A stretch of DNA of 45,684 nucleotides, from the IMG/VR virus record IMGVR_UViG_3300027503_000029, positions 1 through 45,684 of that record. One strand, 5' to 3'. Numbering within the stretch: the first letter of the stretch is position 1; every line of letters starts with the position of its first letter. This DNA is from a virus. The position numbers were made by a program, and so were the translations under genes. Below, in pieces: positions 30,880-38,692 of the stretch. The notes under the pieces were generated by a model that was not told the origin of the DNA, made no database searches, and saw only the letters and a program-made list of their open reading frames with translations.

Positions 30880-31734
30880 CTACTGACAGCAGTTGCCACC
30901 GTTGCAGCGAGCTGCACGCCGGGCAGCGGCTTTGCTAACCGGCTTCTGGTAGCTGTAGCTCCAGCTTCGCGAGTAGCTCACTCCGGAACCTGCCGGGGCC
31001 TGCGTCACGACATTGGACGACGATCGGCTTACGCCGTTCTTTTCGACTGTCACTGTTCGCGACCGCAAGGGGCATTTGCCATCCGGGCAGTCACTGGAGG
31101 CGACAGGAGCCAGTCCGTCAATAGGCGTTGGGGTTGCCTGTGCCAACTGCTTTTCGTGCAGAGCGGCATGCAGCTTGGCCTTGGTGTCAGCGGCTAGATC
31201 GGTTTGCAGATTCACGCCGTGAACGCTGGACAGATGCTGGTCGAGGTCTCCCGTCCAAGTCCATGGCCGTTTGTAGTTCTGAGCAATGAAGTCGGTCAGA
31301 TTCCAGGTATTGCCCTGATTGTCGCTGATCGTATCGACGGCTTTCCCATCGGCCACCTGCGACTCATCAATCAGCGGTACGTTGGGATTCTCTCCGGCTG
31401 CTCGGGACGGCTCGGAAATCGGGTTAGGCTCCGGAGCCTTGTTGTCAGCTTTCAGTTCGTCCAGAGCGTTCGCCAGATCGCACTGCTGGCTGTTTAGAGT
31501 CACCACCTGATCGGACAGGCTGGCAATCTCGGCCTTCAGGTCTTTCAAAGCCTGAGCAGTGTCTTCTGCGGCGTCGGCATGCCGCGACAGGACATCTTCA
31601 ATACGCTCAGTCTGGCTGAACGGGTGAGGTCCGATCTTCGGGGCCTCGCTCATCGCATGGGCGGCTTGACACCCCTGCATCAACGGCAACATCATCAACA
31701 TCAGGCCAGCGGCCAACAGTCCAAAACGCTTCAC
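30880..31734 (-). CDS. Phage lipoprotein, 284 aa
   Basis: GTG 31734 is chosen for AAGGAG seven bases upstream and because it gives a lipoprotein signal: MKRFGLLAAGLMLMML then a lipobox ending MQGC before Gln. The mature part has coiled helices (DLKAEIASLSDQVVTLNSQQ), a middle domain (TWNLTDFIAQNYKRPWTW) and a Cys/Arg-rich end (RRAARCNGGNCCQ). Expected on the host outer membrane after lipidation. It directly precedes the papain-like protease in reverse order, so roles in lysis or superinfection exclusion are both possible. Confidence 0.7.
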   Translation of the reverse strand: MKRFGLLAAGLMLMMLPLMQGCQAAHAMSEAPKIGPHPFSQTERIEDVLSRHADAAEDTAQALKDLKAEIASLSDQVVTLNSQQCDLANALDELKADNKAPEPNPISEPSRAAGENPNVPLIDESQVADGKAVDTISDNQGNTWNLTDFIAQNYKRPWTWTGDLDQHLSSVHGVNLQTDLAADTKAKLHAALHEKQLAQATPTPIDGLAPVASSDCPDGKCPLRSRTVTVEKNGVSRSSSNVVTQAPAGSGVSYSRSWSYSYQKPVSKAAARRAARCNGGNCCQ

Positions 31735-31744
31735 GAGAGTCTCC

Positions 31745-32551
31745 TTACAGAGCGGTAGAATGCAGAACGGCGATCTGGTCGAAGCCTCGCGTGATGTAAT
31801 CCTCAGCAAGGATCGACATCCCGCGTTGCCCCCAGCTTTCCGCCCATGAATTCCAGATACGGGCTGCGAATCGCCCATCTTTCAGAATGACCGGATCACA
31901 CGCTGTGACCTCATGTCCCCACGCATCAAGACCGATTGCCACGGCACGCAGCCGCAGCAGTTCGGACATCAGGTGATCGAATGAATTTCGCGGAAGGTCA
32001 ATCCAGTCCTTCACACGATGCTGTTCGCGGACAGCTTGAGTCTTATCGTTGTCGTACCGGCGATCGATGGCGATTTGAGGCCACATCGAAGAGGGTACGC
32101 CGCCGAACTTGGCGTAGTAGGCAATGGCTTTATTGGCCCAGTTGCCCACGTTTCGGAAGTCGTTGACAGGGCACGCGATCGCAGCCGGGGACAGGTCGAC
32201 ATACTTTTCACCGGCCTGCACTCGGGCGATCTCGACGCACAAAGTGGGAGCGAATGCCCAGCAGAAGTTCGTCTGACCCTGGTTCTTTGTCTGCACGCCG
32301 CCACGCCGGGCCATGTCAGACAGAATCAGTTTCTTGGCCGTCATCTCCTGAATGCGTTCCTTCCACTCGGAGCGAGGGATTGGCTTCGTGGCAACCGGCT
32401 TGGCAAACGGCAGTGAACCGAATGGAGTCGCGTTGTAGTCGCGAGGAACTCGCCCCCTGCCCTGCTCCGGGTTGGCTCCGTCCAGGTTCAGCAGGTCTTG
32501 ATTGCTGTTGTCGTCGATGACCGGACAGCCGTCGGAATGGATCAAACTCAC
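31745..32551 (-). CDS. Papain-like cysteine protease, 268 aa
   Basis: GTG 32551 overlaps the upstream stop (GTGA). C1A-type signature order is complete: oxyanion Gln and nucleophile Cys in NQGQTNFCWAFAPTL, His in WGHEVTACDPV and Asn in RIWNSWAESWGQRG. No signal peptide. It sits among lipoproteins and membrane proteins, and no peptidoglycan hydrolase is seen in the window. A peptidase in this position may act in envelope degradation at lysis or entry, or may process virion proteins. The enzyme class is well supported, the substrate is not. Confidence 0.85.
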   Translation of the reverse strand: MSLIHSDGCPVIDDNSNQDLLNLDGANPEQGRGRVPRDYNATPFGSLPFAKPVATKPIPRSEWKERIQEMTAKKLILSDMARRGGVQTKNQGQTNFCWAFAPTLCVEIARVQAGEKYVDLSPAAIACPVNDFRNVGNWANKAIAYYAKFGGVPSSMWPQIAIDRRYDNDKTQAVREQHRVKDWIDLPRNSFDHLMSELLRLRAVAIGLDAWGHEVTACDPVILKDGRFAARIWNSWAESWGQRGMSILAEDYITRGFDQIAVLHSTAL

Positions 32552-32973
32552 TTCGAGTACCTCCCCAGCAGGTCGATGACTTCGACGGATGTCTTGGGAA
32601 GCGGACCACTTGCCCCCTTGCCGTTTGTGCCGCCAGTGACCCAAATCCAGGGCAGAGAATCGTGAGGCATCTTCACGGCATCCTGCCAAAACTTGTCGGC
32701 AAACTGGGTGTCAATGTGCTGGTCCCAGATTCGCCAGTCGGCTTTGTGTGATGTCAGCCACTCGCGAACTTCCGGTCCTCGAATCGCCTGCATCTGGCTG
32801 ACTGGAAGATTCGGAATGTTGTCCTCTTCGTACAGGATCAGGACGCGGAGTTTGCCGTCAGTGACAACTGGGGCCGGTGGATCGACCGGAGTTACCGGGT
32901 CTGGACCAGGGGCCGGGGCAACCTGTTGGATGCACCCGGCGAACAGAATCAGGAATAGAAGCCAGTATCGCAC
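32548..32973 (-). CDS. Phage lipoprotein, 141 aa
   Basis: GTG 32973 with AAGGGGG upstream. Signal YWLLFLILFAGC with lipobox FAGC, then a Pro-rich linker (PGPDPVTPVDPPAPVV) that could span periplasm. A thioredoxin-like or small alpha/beta domain follows (GKLRVLILYEEDNIPNL, WVTGGTNGKGASGPLP). Translationally coupled to the papain-like protease by GTGA. Role unknown. Confidence 0.68.
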   Translation of the reverse strand: MRYWLLFLILFAGCIQQVAPAPGPDPVTPVDPPAPVVTDGKLRVLILYEEDNIPNLPVSQMQAIRGPEVREWLTSHKADWRIWDQHIDTQFADKFWQDAVKMPHDSLPWIWVTGGTNGKGASGPLPKTSVEVIDLLGRYSK

Positions 32974-32983
32974 GGTTTCCCCC

Positions 32984-33493
32984 TTACTTGGCCGGTGCAG
33001 GTGATGCAGCAACGGGAGACTTTGCTGCCGGTGGCGTCAGGGCCTTGATAGTGCCCTCTGGCGGCATTCCAGACTGATTGACCAGTTGGCACATCCGCAG
33101 GGCTGCCAGATGCTCCTGTGCGATCTGGTTATTGCTCCACTGGCTGACGATCTTCTGGAGCAGTGCGATAGCTTGATCCGTCACGTAGGCCATCAGCCGC
33201 TCATCGGCGTCCGTCCGGTTCTCCGGGTCGATCTTCAGCTTGTCGTGAACCCATCCGAAAACCTTATCAAGAGCTTTCTTGATCTGTGGCCAGCCGTTGG
33301 GGCCACTCAGAAACGACATCATCAGAGAACCGCCAGAAGTCGCCAGCCATGCGAACACGACTGACAGATTGAACGGGGTTGCTCCGTAACCGGGATCTGT
33401 GGTGATCTTGACGCCCTGCATCAGTCCGGCGATGCCAGACAGTAGGGACAGGCCCCGGAATACCCAGGGAAGCCAAAGAAGGACCGCTGCCAT
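32984..33493 (-). CDS. Membrane protein, 169 aa, holin-like
   Basis: Hydrophobic N-terminus (LLWLPWVFRGLSLLSGIAGL) and a second segment (FAWLATSGGSLMMSFLSG), then an amphipathic helical domain (KKALDKVFGWVHDKLKI) and an Ala/Pro-rich tail. Upstream of the lipoprotein and protease genes in the same transcript. It could be the holin or another envelope protein. Confidence 0.55.
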   Translation of the reverse strand: MAAVLLWLPWVFRGLSLLSGIAGLMQGVKITTDPGYGATPFNLSVVFAWLATSGGSLMMSFLSGPNGWPQIKKALDKVFGWVHDKLKIDPENRTDADERLMAYVTDQAIALLQKIVSQWSNNQIAQEHLAALRMCQLVNQSGMPPEGTIKALTPPAAKSPVAASPAPAK

Positions 33494-33544
33494 GATTCGC
33501 TGCTCCGAAAGTCGCTGAGTCCGCTTGACAAAGTAGCGGATATG

Positions 33545-33988
33545 TTACGCATGGTCCGCAGTAGGTTTCGGCTTGTCAATGTGAACCGAATGAATGCGAT
33601 CCCAGAGAATAGTCCAGGCAAGCCACGCAGCTAGCGGTACTTGCCCGTTTCCGATGGCTTTCAGGCGAGCTACGCGGTTCGGGATGTCTTTGGCAGTGCG
33701 AGGAATGGCCGGCTCTCCTGCGATTCCGGCCCCCTTGCCGGCGACGCTGATGTCTTGGCACGGGAATCCTCCAGCCACGCAATCAGCGATCCCCTTCCAA
33801 GGTCGGGCATTGAACTGCCGAACGTCATTGGCGATCGGAAAGAGTGGAAGCAAACCATCACGCTGTCGCTGCTGCATATTGCGGATGCAATAGGACTCGA
33901 TTTCGACAGCACAGCAGCAGGTATGCCCAAGAAGTCGTTCGGCGAGCAAGCCGCCGCCAGATCCAGGGAACAGGTGTAGAACATTCAC
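33545..33988 (-). pseudogene. Internally deleted C5 cytosine DNA methyltransferase, 147 aa
   Basis: GTG 33988 with AAGGAG five bases away. Motif I (LHLFPGSGGGLLAERLLGH) and the catalytic motif IV (GGFPCQDISVAGKGAGIAG) are present. The chain then jumps to the C-terminal part with motif X (LKAIGNGQVPLAAW). Motifs VI (ENV) and VIII and the target-recognition domain are missing; normal relatives are much longer. The reading frame is kept across the junction near AGEPAIPRTAKD. Probably an inactive remnant, though retained SAM and DNA-binding parts could give another function. Confidence 0.75.
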
Positions 33989-33997
33989 GGGCACTCC

Positions 33998-34537
33998 TTA
34001 TAGCCAGCGGGTTTCCATCATTCCGGGGTAACACTTTGGCGACCGGCTGATGACCGCCGCCGCCGCTCTTTCAACGTCCAGCGAGTATTCCGGGCCGATG
34101 AAATCTCTGATCTTGCCAGCGGTTCCATTGGGATCGGCCAGTGTCGCCTCAAACGGCAGATGCAGCATCGACTCCTGAAGTTCTGCCCAGTTGCGAATTG
34201 TGGCCACATCGCGTTCGATGCTCGACCTCACTCGCTTTTGATCGACTCCGAGAATGAAGCCCGCGGCTCGCAGAAACTTCGTCATTGACATCGCCTGTTG
34301 GACGATGTTGCGAGTCGTGAGCAGTACTCGGTAGCTGCCTGCTGGTGTAAGATGCAGGTGAGCATCGACCATCTTAACGGCGGTCCCCCGTACCTGGCTC
34401 CACGGTATCGTTCCAATGTCGTACGGCTCGAACGCTGGGAACTCGCCTTGCACTGGAACGCCGCCTGCGTGCAGCATCTGCATCGTCATTGTCATGCCGG
34501 ATCGTGTGCAGCCTGCCACGATTAGAGTTGGTCGCAT
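33998..34537 (-). CDS. Sulfotransferase-like protein, 179 aa
   Basis: An N-terminal P-loop-like VAGCTRSGMTMTMQMLHAGG corresponds to the 5'-phosphosulfate-binding loop (TRSG) of sulfotransferases. The later LLTTRNIVQQAMSMTKFL matches the region that binds the 3'-phosphate (Arg and Ser). Sulfotransferases move sulfate from PAPS to hydroxyl or amine groups. Phage versions are uncommon, and substrate and activity are unknown. A PAPS-reductase-like gene lies ~5 kb upstream in the same block. Confidence 0.6.
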   Translation of the reverse strand: MRPTLIVAGCTRSGMTMTMQMLHAGGVPVQGEFPAFEPYDIGTIPWSQVRGTAVKMVDAHLHLTPAGSYRVLLTTRNIVQQAMSMTKFLRAAGFILGVDQKRVRSSIERDVATIRNWAELQESMLHLPFEATLADPNGTAGKIRDFIGPEYSLDVERAAAAVISRSPKCYPGMMETRWL

Positions 34538-34541
34538 CGGT

Positions 34542-34997
34542 TCATCCTTGCTGTGTAATTCGAGGAATCCACTGATGCTCTTCCGCTGTTTCTAGAACAG
34601 TTTTTCCAGTCGATGGCAACAGAATCTGACCGAGAAAAGCCCCTTCAAAACTGAGAATACCGGTCTCTATGGCGGTTACCTGCCCCTTAATCCAGTCTCG
34701 AAGTATCGACCACACGGAAATCTCAGCCTGCTTCAGTGCCTTGCGTTCGTGTTCAACTCGATTGCACCGCATGCGAGTTGTATATGGGTTATGCTTAAGC
34801 CACGCCGTTGCATAACCCTTGTACGAAGCCTTGACGGATACTTCGCGACCGCGATGGCGAAACTGAACCAGCACCTCGCCCTTTTCGCAGTCAACATAAT
34901 GCCCAAAGCCCTGGCATCCGAACGAGGTCAGAACCTTCTGGATGTCAGCGATCGCAGCCTGACCGGTTGTTGAGTTTTCATAAGGCAGGGGCATCAT
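34542..34997 (-). CDS. Conserved phage protein of unknown function, 151 aa
   Basis: MPLPYENSTTGQAAIADIQK, EVLVQFRHRGREVSVKASYK and GQVTAIETGILSFEGAFLGQ are familiar from many tailed-phage genomes, usually near replication or nuclease genes. No function is known to me. The gene starts two bases after the preceding tiny ORF. Confidence 0.7.
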   Translation of the reverse strand: MMPLPYENSTTGQAAIADIQKVLTSFGCQGFGHYVDCEKGEVLVQFRHRGREVSVKASYKGYATAWLKHNPYTTRMRCNRVEHERKALKQAEISVWSILRDWIKGQVTAIETGILSFEGAFLGQILLPSTGKTVLETAEEHQWIPRITQQG

Positions 34998-35060
34998 TCA
35001 CCTTTCAGAAGAACAAAGAAAGGCGACCAGCAACACGCCGGCCGCCGTGAGAACGAACAT
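34998..35060 (-). CDS. Tiny hydrophobic peptide, 20 aa
   Basis: ATG at 35060 overlaps the beta-clamp stop (TGATG). The peptide MFVLTAAGVLLVAFLCSSER ends exactly before the next gene's ATG. It could be a membrane peptide or simply a translational-coupling ORF carrying ribosomes to the next gene. No separate SD is apparent. Confidence 0.35.
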   Translation of the reverse strand: MFVLTAAGVLLVAFLCSSER

Positions 35061-36178
35061 CAGTCCTTTGCCAGTGGCATGACGATGTACCGGTACTCAT
35101 CCCCGCAGCTGAACACAGCCGCAGAGTCGCCATCAACGAACTTCGCAGTTATCGGAAACTCGCGATCGCACACGTTGAGGAACTGCCCCAGGTACTTCGG
35201 GTCGAAGGTCGCTTCGATCGGTTCGCCTTCCAGTTGAACCGGGATCTTGATTTCAGACTCGCCGACTTCTGCGGCCTTGGAAACGATCGACAGTTCACCA
35301 TCCGAGAACGTGAAGTCTGCCCCCTTGCTCTCCTCGTTCTGCGTAATCATCGCCTGACGAACAGCCGAATGCAGCGGGCCGCAAACTGCCGTCACGGTGT
35401 GATTGCACTCGGTTGGGATGACATCCTGATATCTCGGGAACCGTCCTTCGATCAGGCGGCCGTAAACCGTAATGCCGTCGCACTTCGCCAATACCGCACT
35501 TGGCAGGATGGCAATCTGAACTTCGGCGTCAGAGTCTGGTAGCGACTTTGACAGTGCTAACGCAGCTCGCAGCGGGATCACCGGCAGATTGCTGGGATTG
35601 ACCTCCAGCAGTGTGCCAACAGATTCTGACGCGATCCGTGCGATCGCCAGACGCTTACTGTCAGTCGAGACGAACGAAGCCAGGCCAGCGGTGCCAAAAT
35701 CGACAGCGATGCCTCCCAATGCGAACCGCTGCGAGTCGGTGTCAACAGCGAACGACACGCGGGAAATGGCCATCTTCAGGGCCGACGACTTCACCTTGAC
35801 GAAGTTCGGTTCTGTGAAGCCGGCGACATCCGGGAACTCGTTTGCATCGACTGTTGACAGCGTGAACTTGCTGCCACCGGCAACGATCTTGATCGACTTC
35901 TCGCCGATGTCGAGGTCGATAGATTCGCAGTCGACCTCGCGAAGAATGTCCATCAGCCGCCGAGGCGGGATGATGACAGAGCCATCGTGAGGGGCTGTCA
36001 CGTCTTTGATCTCGCGACGGATGCCGACTTCCTGATCTGTGGCGATCATCGTAGCTGTGCCGCCAACGATCGTCAGTAGAACATTCTTGAGCAGTTCCTT
36101 TGGCGTCTTGGTCGGGATGACTGGTGACACGTCGGACAGAGCAGAAACAAGAGCATCTCGGGGGATTGTGATTCTCAC
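35060..36178 (-). CDS. dnaN: DNA polymerase III beta sliding clamp, 372 aa
   Basis: Full-length three-domain clamp: MRITIPRDALVSALSDVS, NEFPDVAGF at the first domain end, TDSQRFALGGIAVDF, VYGRLIEGRFPRYQDVIP and the C-terminal EYRYIVMPLAKD. Beta clamps encircle DNA and tether the polymerase. Length matches bacterial DnaN. No DNA polymerase is in the window, so it may recruit host Pol III or a polymerase outside the window. It is embedded among phage genes, so it is phage-carried. Confidence 0.93.
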   Translation of the reverse strand: MRITIPRDALVSALSDVSPVIPTKTPKELLKNVLLTIVGGTATMIATDQEVGIRREIKDVTAPHDGSVIIPPRRLMDILREVDCESIDLDIGEKSIKIVAGGSKFTLSTVDANEFPDVAGFTEPNFVKVKSSALKMAISRVSFAVDTDSQRFALGGIAVDFGTAGLASFVSTDSKRLAIARIASESVGTLLEVNPSNLPVIPLRAALALSKSLPDSDAEVQIAILPSAVLAKCDGITVYGRLIEGRFPRYQDVIPTECNHTVTAVCGPLHSAVRQAMITQNEESKGADFTFSDGELSIVSKAAEVGESEIKIPVQLEGEPIEATFDPKYLGQFLNVCDREFPITAKFVDGDSAAVFSCGDEYRYIVMPLAKD

Positions 36179-36190
36179 GGGTTGGGTTCC

Positions 36191-36523
36191 TTACAGTTGG
36201 TGAGGGGGTTGGGTTTCGTCGAGGTAGTCAAGTGGGGTCTTTTTGAGACTCACGTAGATTCCAAACGGGCCGCCGTTCAACAGAATCGGATCGTGCGGAT
36301 TTTGATGAAGATGCTTTAGGTCATCGGTTGTCAGTTCGATGTCGCATGTCGCTGCAATGAGGCGACAGTTGACAGGAAACATCTTGATACCGATTTCACT
36401 CAAAGCGTTTCTGATCTCATCCTTGTCTTGTGGGTTAAATCGAACGCACGCCTCACCTTGGCCGGGTGGCAGTACATCGATCTCAACAAGATGTTCTTCA
36501 GGGTGAAAGATTATCTTCGCCAT
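36191..36523 (-). CDS. Hypothetical protein, 110 aa
   Basis: ATG 36523 has GGAG upstream. Starts MAKIIFHPEEHLVEID and ends PLDYLDETQPPHQL, beta-rich by eye. Lies just upstream of the clamp gene in the transcript. No family recognised. Confidence 0.6.
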   Translation of the reverse strand: MAKIIFHPEEHLVEIDVLPPGQGEACVRFNPQDKDEIRNALSEIGIKMFPVNCRLIAATCDIELTTDDLKHLHQNPHDPILLNGGPFGIYVSLKKTPLDYLDETQPPHQL

Positions 36524-36579
36524 CGCAGCATCTCCAAAGGAAGCCCCGCCGGTTTCCATTTGGGGCAGTGACACATACG

Positions 36580-36903
36580 CTACTCATCGCCGTCGTCGGA
36601 TTCGTCCGAAGACTTCGACTGCTTCACAGTCTCGATCTTCACGGCGTCTTTGTGCTCGATGCGAACGACCTTTTCGGTGGTCCCGTGAGTGAACCGGACC
36701 ATCTCGACGCCCTTGCGGGTCATCACTTCCAGCAACGCATCTTTTGCGGTTCCCTTCTTCTGCTTGGCGTTGCTTTCGGTGGTCAACGCTTTTGCGTAGG
36801 CCGATGCCGCCGCTTCGAGTTCAGGATCAGGCTGCGGGAAGCCTTCCGCCTCAAAACGCTGCTGTCCCGCTCGCTTCCGGGGTTTCGTTGCCGTGTCGCT
36901 CAT
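36580..36903 (-). CDS. Acidic-tailed hypothetical protein, 107 aa
   Basis: ATG 36903 with AAGGAG six bases away, overlapping the end of the RuvC-like gene by 53 nt. Basic N-terminus (KPRKRAGQQRF), a helical middle, and a C-terminal Ser/Asp/Glu tail (SKSSDESDDGDE). Such tails mimic DNA or bind basic proteins. A replication or ssDNA-binding accessory is possible. Confidence 0.6.
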   Translation of the reverse strand: MSDTATKPRKRAGQQRFEAEGFPQPDPELEAAASAYAKALTTESNAKQKKGTAKDALLEVMTRKGVEMVRFTHGTTEKVVRIEHKDAVKIETVKQSKSSDESDDGDE

Positions 36904-37474
36904 CACTCACTCCTTGGGCCATGGCCCTGACAATGTTCAGCCGCGTGCCGAAAACGGTTTTCAGGCACTCCAACTGATGGGGTTTCAATGTGTTCGGTTT
37001 GGCAAGAGCGGCTTTAGCGATCTGCCAATATGCAAATGCGTCCGCTTGATCGTCGCTGTCAAATGAGACGCGAAAGTCTGTCCACAATGCCGCCGCAACT
37101 CGATTCTTGCTCTCGCCCTTGACCTGCTTTCCGTTGCCGGTCAGGAACTTCATCATCGTCGTGGGGGCCGCCTCTTCAACGACCTCGCAAATGTCGGTCA
37201 GGTGCCATCGCAATATGCCGCCGTACTCGCCCAGTTCAGATGTTCGGTTCGTGCTGCCGTGCGAGTACCCTTCCAGCACGATGATGCTCGGTTTCAGTGG
37301 CTCCAGGTCTTCCATGATACGAGCGATGACGTCATCGTAGCGGCGAATGCGATCCCGCATGTGCGGTCCGAGTCTTTTGCTCGGGTAGCGGGTGCAAGTG
37401 AACTGCTTCGAGTCATGCCGCCCGGAGCAGACCGCCGTTCCGCTGATGCTGGGATCAATGCCGACGACGATCAT
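36851..37474 (-). CDS. RuvC-like Holliday junction resolvase, 207 aa
   Basis: RNase H-fold acidic residues are all visible: Asp in VVGIDPSISGTAV, Glu in IIVLEGYSHG and the C-terminal acidic pair in DSDDQADAFAYWQIA. Length and motif spacing fit the phage RuvC family, which cuts branched DNA before packaging. It overlaps both neighbours slightly. Confidence 0.82.
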   Translation of the reverse strand: MIVVGIDPSISGTAVCSGRHDSKQFTCTRYPSKRLGPHMRDRIRRYDDVIARIMEDLEPLKPSIIVLEGYSHGSTNRTSELGEYGGILRWHLTDICEVVEEAAPTTMMKFLTGNGKQVKGESKNRVAAALWTDFRVSFDSDDQADAFAYWQIAKAALAKPNTLKPHQLECLKTVFGTRLNIVRAMAQGVSDERHGNETPEASGTAAF

Positions 37475-37842
37475 TATCCAGGCTCCTTGCAGGCGACCTT
37501 CAGGAAAACATCTTTCTCGGTCTCCTCGCGAATGTAGACCAGCTTTGCCGCCGCCTCGCGAATCACCTGCTGCATCTCCCAGATACGCCGCTGCTTGTCA
37601 GCTTCTGGCAACTTATGAGCGGAAACCTTGATTGCCTTCATCAGGTGCAATAAGTCGGGATTGTTTTCCGTGTAACGCTGCCAATAGACCTCGTTTTCGT
37701 TTTGCTCCCAGCTCAATCCAACCGACTCAGCAGTCACGTTTTTCCAGATATGAAAGTCGGTCGGCCTCAAGATGTCGCCGAGCTTGACCCACTTGCAGCC
37801 TGGCTTCAGCGTGTGGCCACCGTTCTGTGCAATCTCACTCAC
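37474..37842 (-). CDS. Hypothetical protein, 122 aa
   Basis: GTG 37842 is chosen for GAGGAGG six bases upstream. Contains PTDFHIWKNVTAESVGLSW and a helical C-terminal half (KQRRIWEMQQVIREAAAKL). Adjacent to the RuvC-like gene with a one-base overlap. No family recognised. Confidence 0.6.
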   Translation of the reverse strand: MSEIAQNGGHTLKPGCKWVKLGDILRPTDFHIWKNVTAESVGLSWEQNENEVYWQRYTENNPDLLHLMKAIKVSAHKLPEADKQRRIWEMQQVIREAAAKLVYIREETEKDVFLKVACKEPG

Positions 37843-38692
37843 GATTCGCCTCCTCAAAGACCGTTGACGGCATTACGTTGCCGCTCGACTCTTCAATAAG
37901 TTCGGCCACTGCTTCAGCAGAGAAAAACCGAATGACCTGTTCCCCTTGCCGCGTGTAGCTCGTGTAGTACCCTCGCGAAATGTCATCGCCCGGTGCCGGG
38001 TTCATCGGCAATTCGGGATCGACATCATCCGCACTCACAACCTGCGAAACGCCCTCACGCTTCGCAGGCGACTTTCCGGACCGTTCTACCGGGCCGTCCA
38101 GTAGCGGAAGTGTGACACGTTCGCCGATTTTTGCCAACTGCTGTTCGATCGCTTTTCGCTCGGGAGTGGGATCTTTCTCGACAGGCATACCGACCACTTT
38201 CGGTCGCAGCCCGTTCGGCAGAGTCTCCAGGGCCTGCGTAGTCGATGTGTATCGGTTCCAGGCGTCCCGAAACTGTGCAAATAGGGCAGGCCGATCGTCG
38301 GGCGTGCAGTCGCAGAATCTCTCGAATCCGCCGAGCGACTTGATGCACTTCCAAACGGTATCGCCGCACATCTTATGGGCCTGCTCTGACTGGTCCAGAC
38401 CGTACCGCTTGACAGCTTCTCTGGCTCGCTCAAATGCCGCTTCCGCCGTGGCAAACTGCCCGTGAGTGAGCAACTGCACAGCCTCGCGAATTTCCGCAGG
38501 GTTCGGGTATCGCTTGGAGTTCAGCCACTTGTTTTCAGCCAACAGCTTGTAGCAGGCTTTCTCGACCTGCACGGCGTCCAAGTCTGCCAGCAGTCGACGG
38601 TAGACCTCCATTTGGGCCGCTGGCATTTCTCCCGCAAGGCCGCAATTGAGAATCTCAACACACTTGGCCCATTGTTTTTCGTTCATGGGCAT
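37835..38692 (-). CDS. Putative replicative helicase loader, 285 aa
   Basis: ATG 38692 with AAGGGGG nearby. The N-terminal ~75 residues (ECVEIL-like helix, LADLDAVQVEKACYKLL, NSKRYPNPAEIREAVQLL) resemble the helical domain of G39P-type helicase loaders. A long linker follows, then a C-terminal tail (RFFSAEAVAELIEESSG). It would deliver the replicative helicase to the origin. The helicase itself is not in the window. A UGAGGG-loop hairpin is embedded in its coding sequence. Confidence 0.5.
   Translation of the reverse strand: MPMNEKQWAKCVEILNCGLAGEMPAAQMEVYRRLLADLDAVQVEKACYKLLAENKWLNSKRYPNPAEIREAVQLLTHGQFATAEAAFERAREAVKRYGLDQSEQAHKMCGDTVWKCIKSLGGFERFCDCTPDDRPALFAQFRDAWNRYTSTTQALETLPNGLRPKVVGMPVEKDPTPERKAIEQQLAKIGERVTLPLLDGPVERSGKSPAKREGVSQVVSADDVDPELPMNPAPGDDISRGYYTSYTRQGEQVIRFFSAEAVAELIEESSGNVMPSTVFEEANRE
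38041..38068 (-). promoter_or_regulatory. UGAGGG-loop hairpin, copy 4 (minus strand)
   Basis: On the minus strand CCTGCGAAGCG, loop TGAGGG (38057-38052), CGTTTCGCAGG form eleven pairs, one G-U. On the plus strand that pair would be A-C, so the structure favours the sense transcript. It lies inside the helicase-loader-like gene. Confidence 0.6.

Noticed and set aside
33525-33546. TTGACA followed by TATGTT as a promoter
   Set aside because: Spacing is only 10 bp and it points against the local minus-strand genes.
33545-33988. Active C5 methyltransferase
   Set aside because: Target-recognition domain and motifs VI and VIII are absent.
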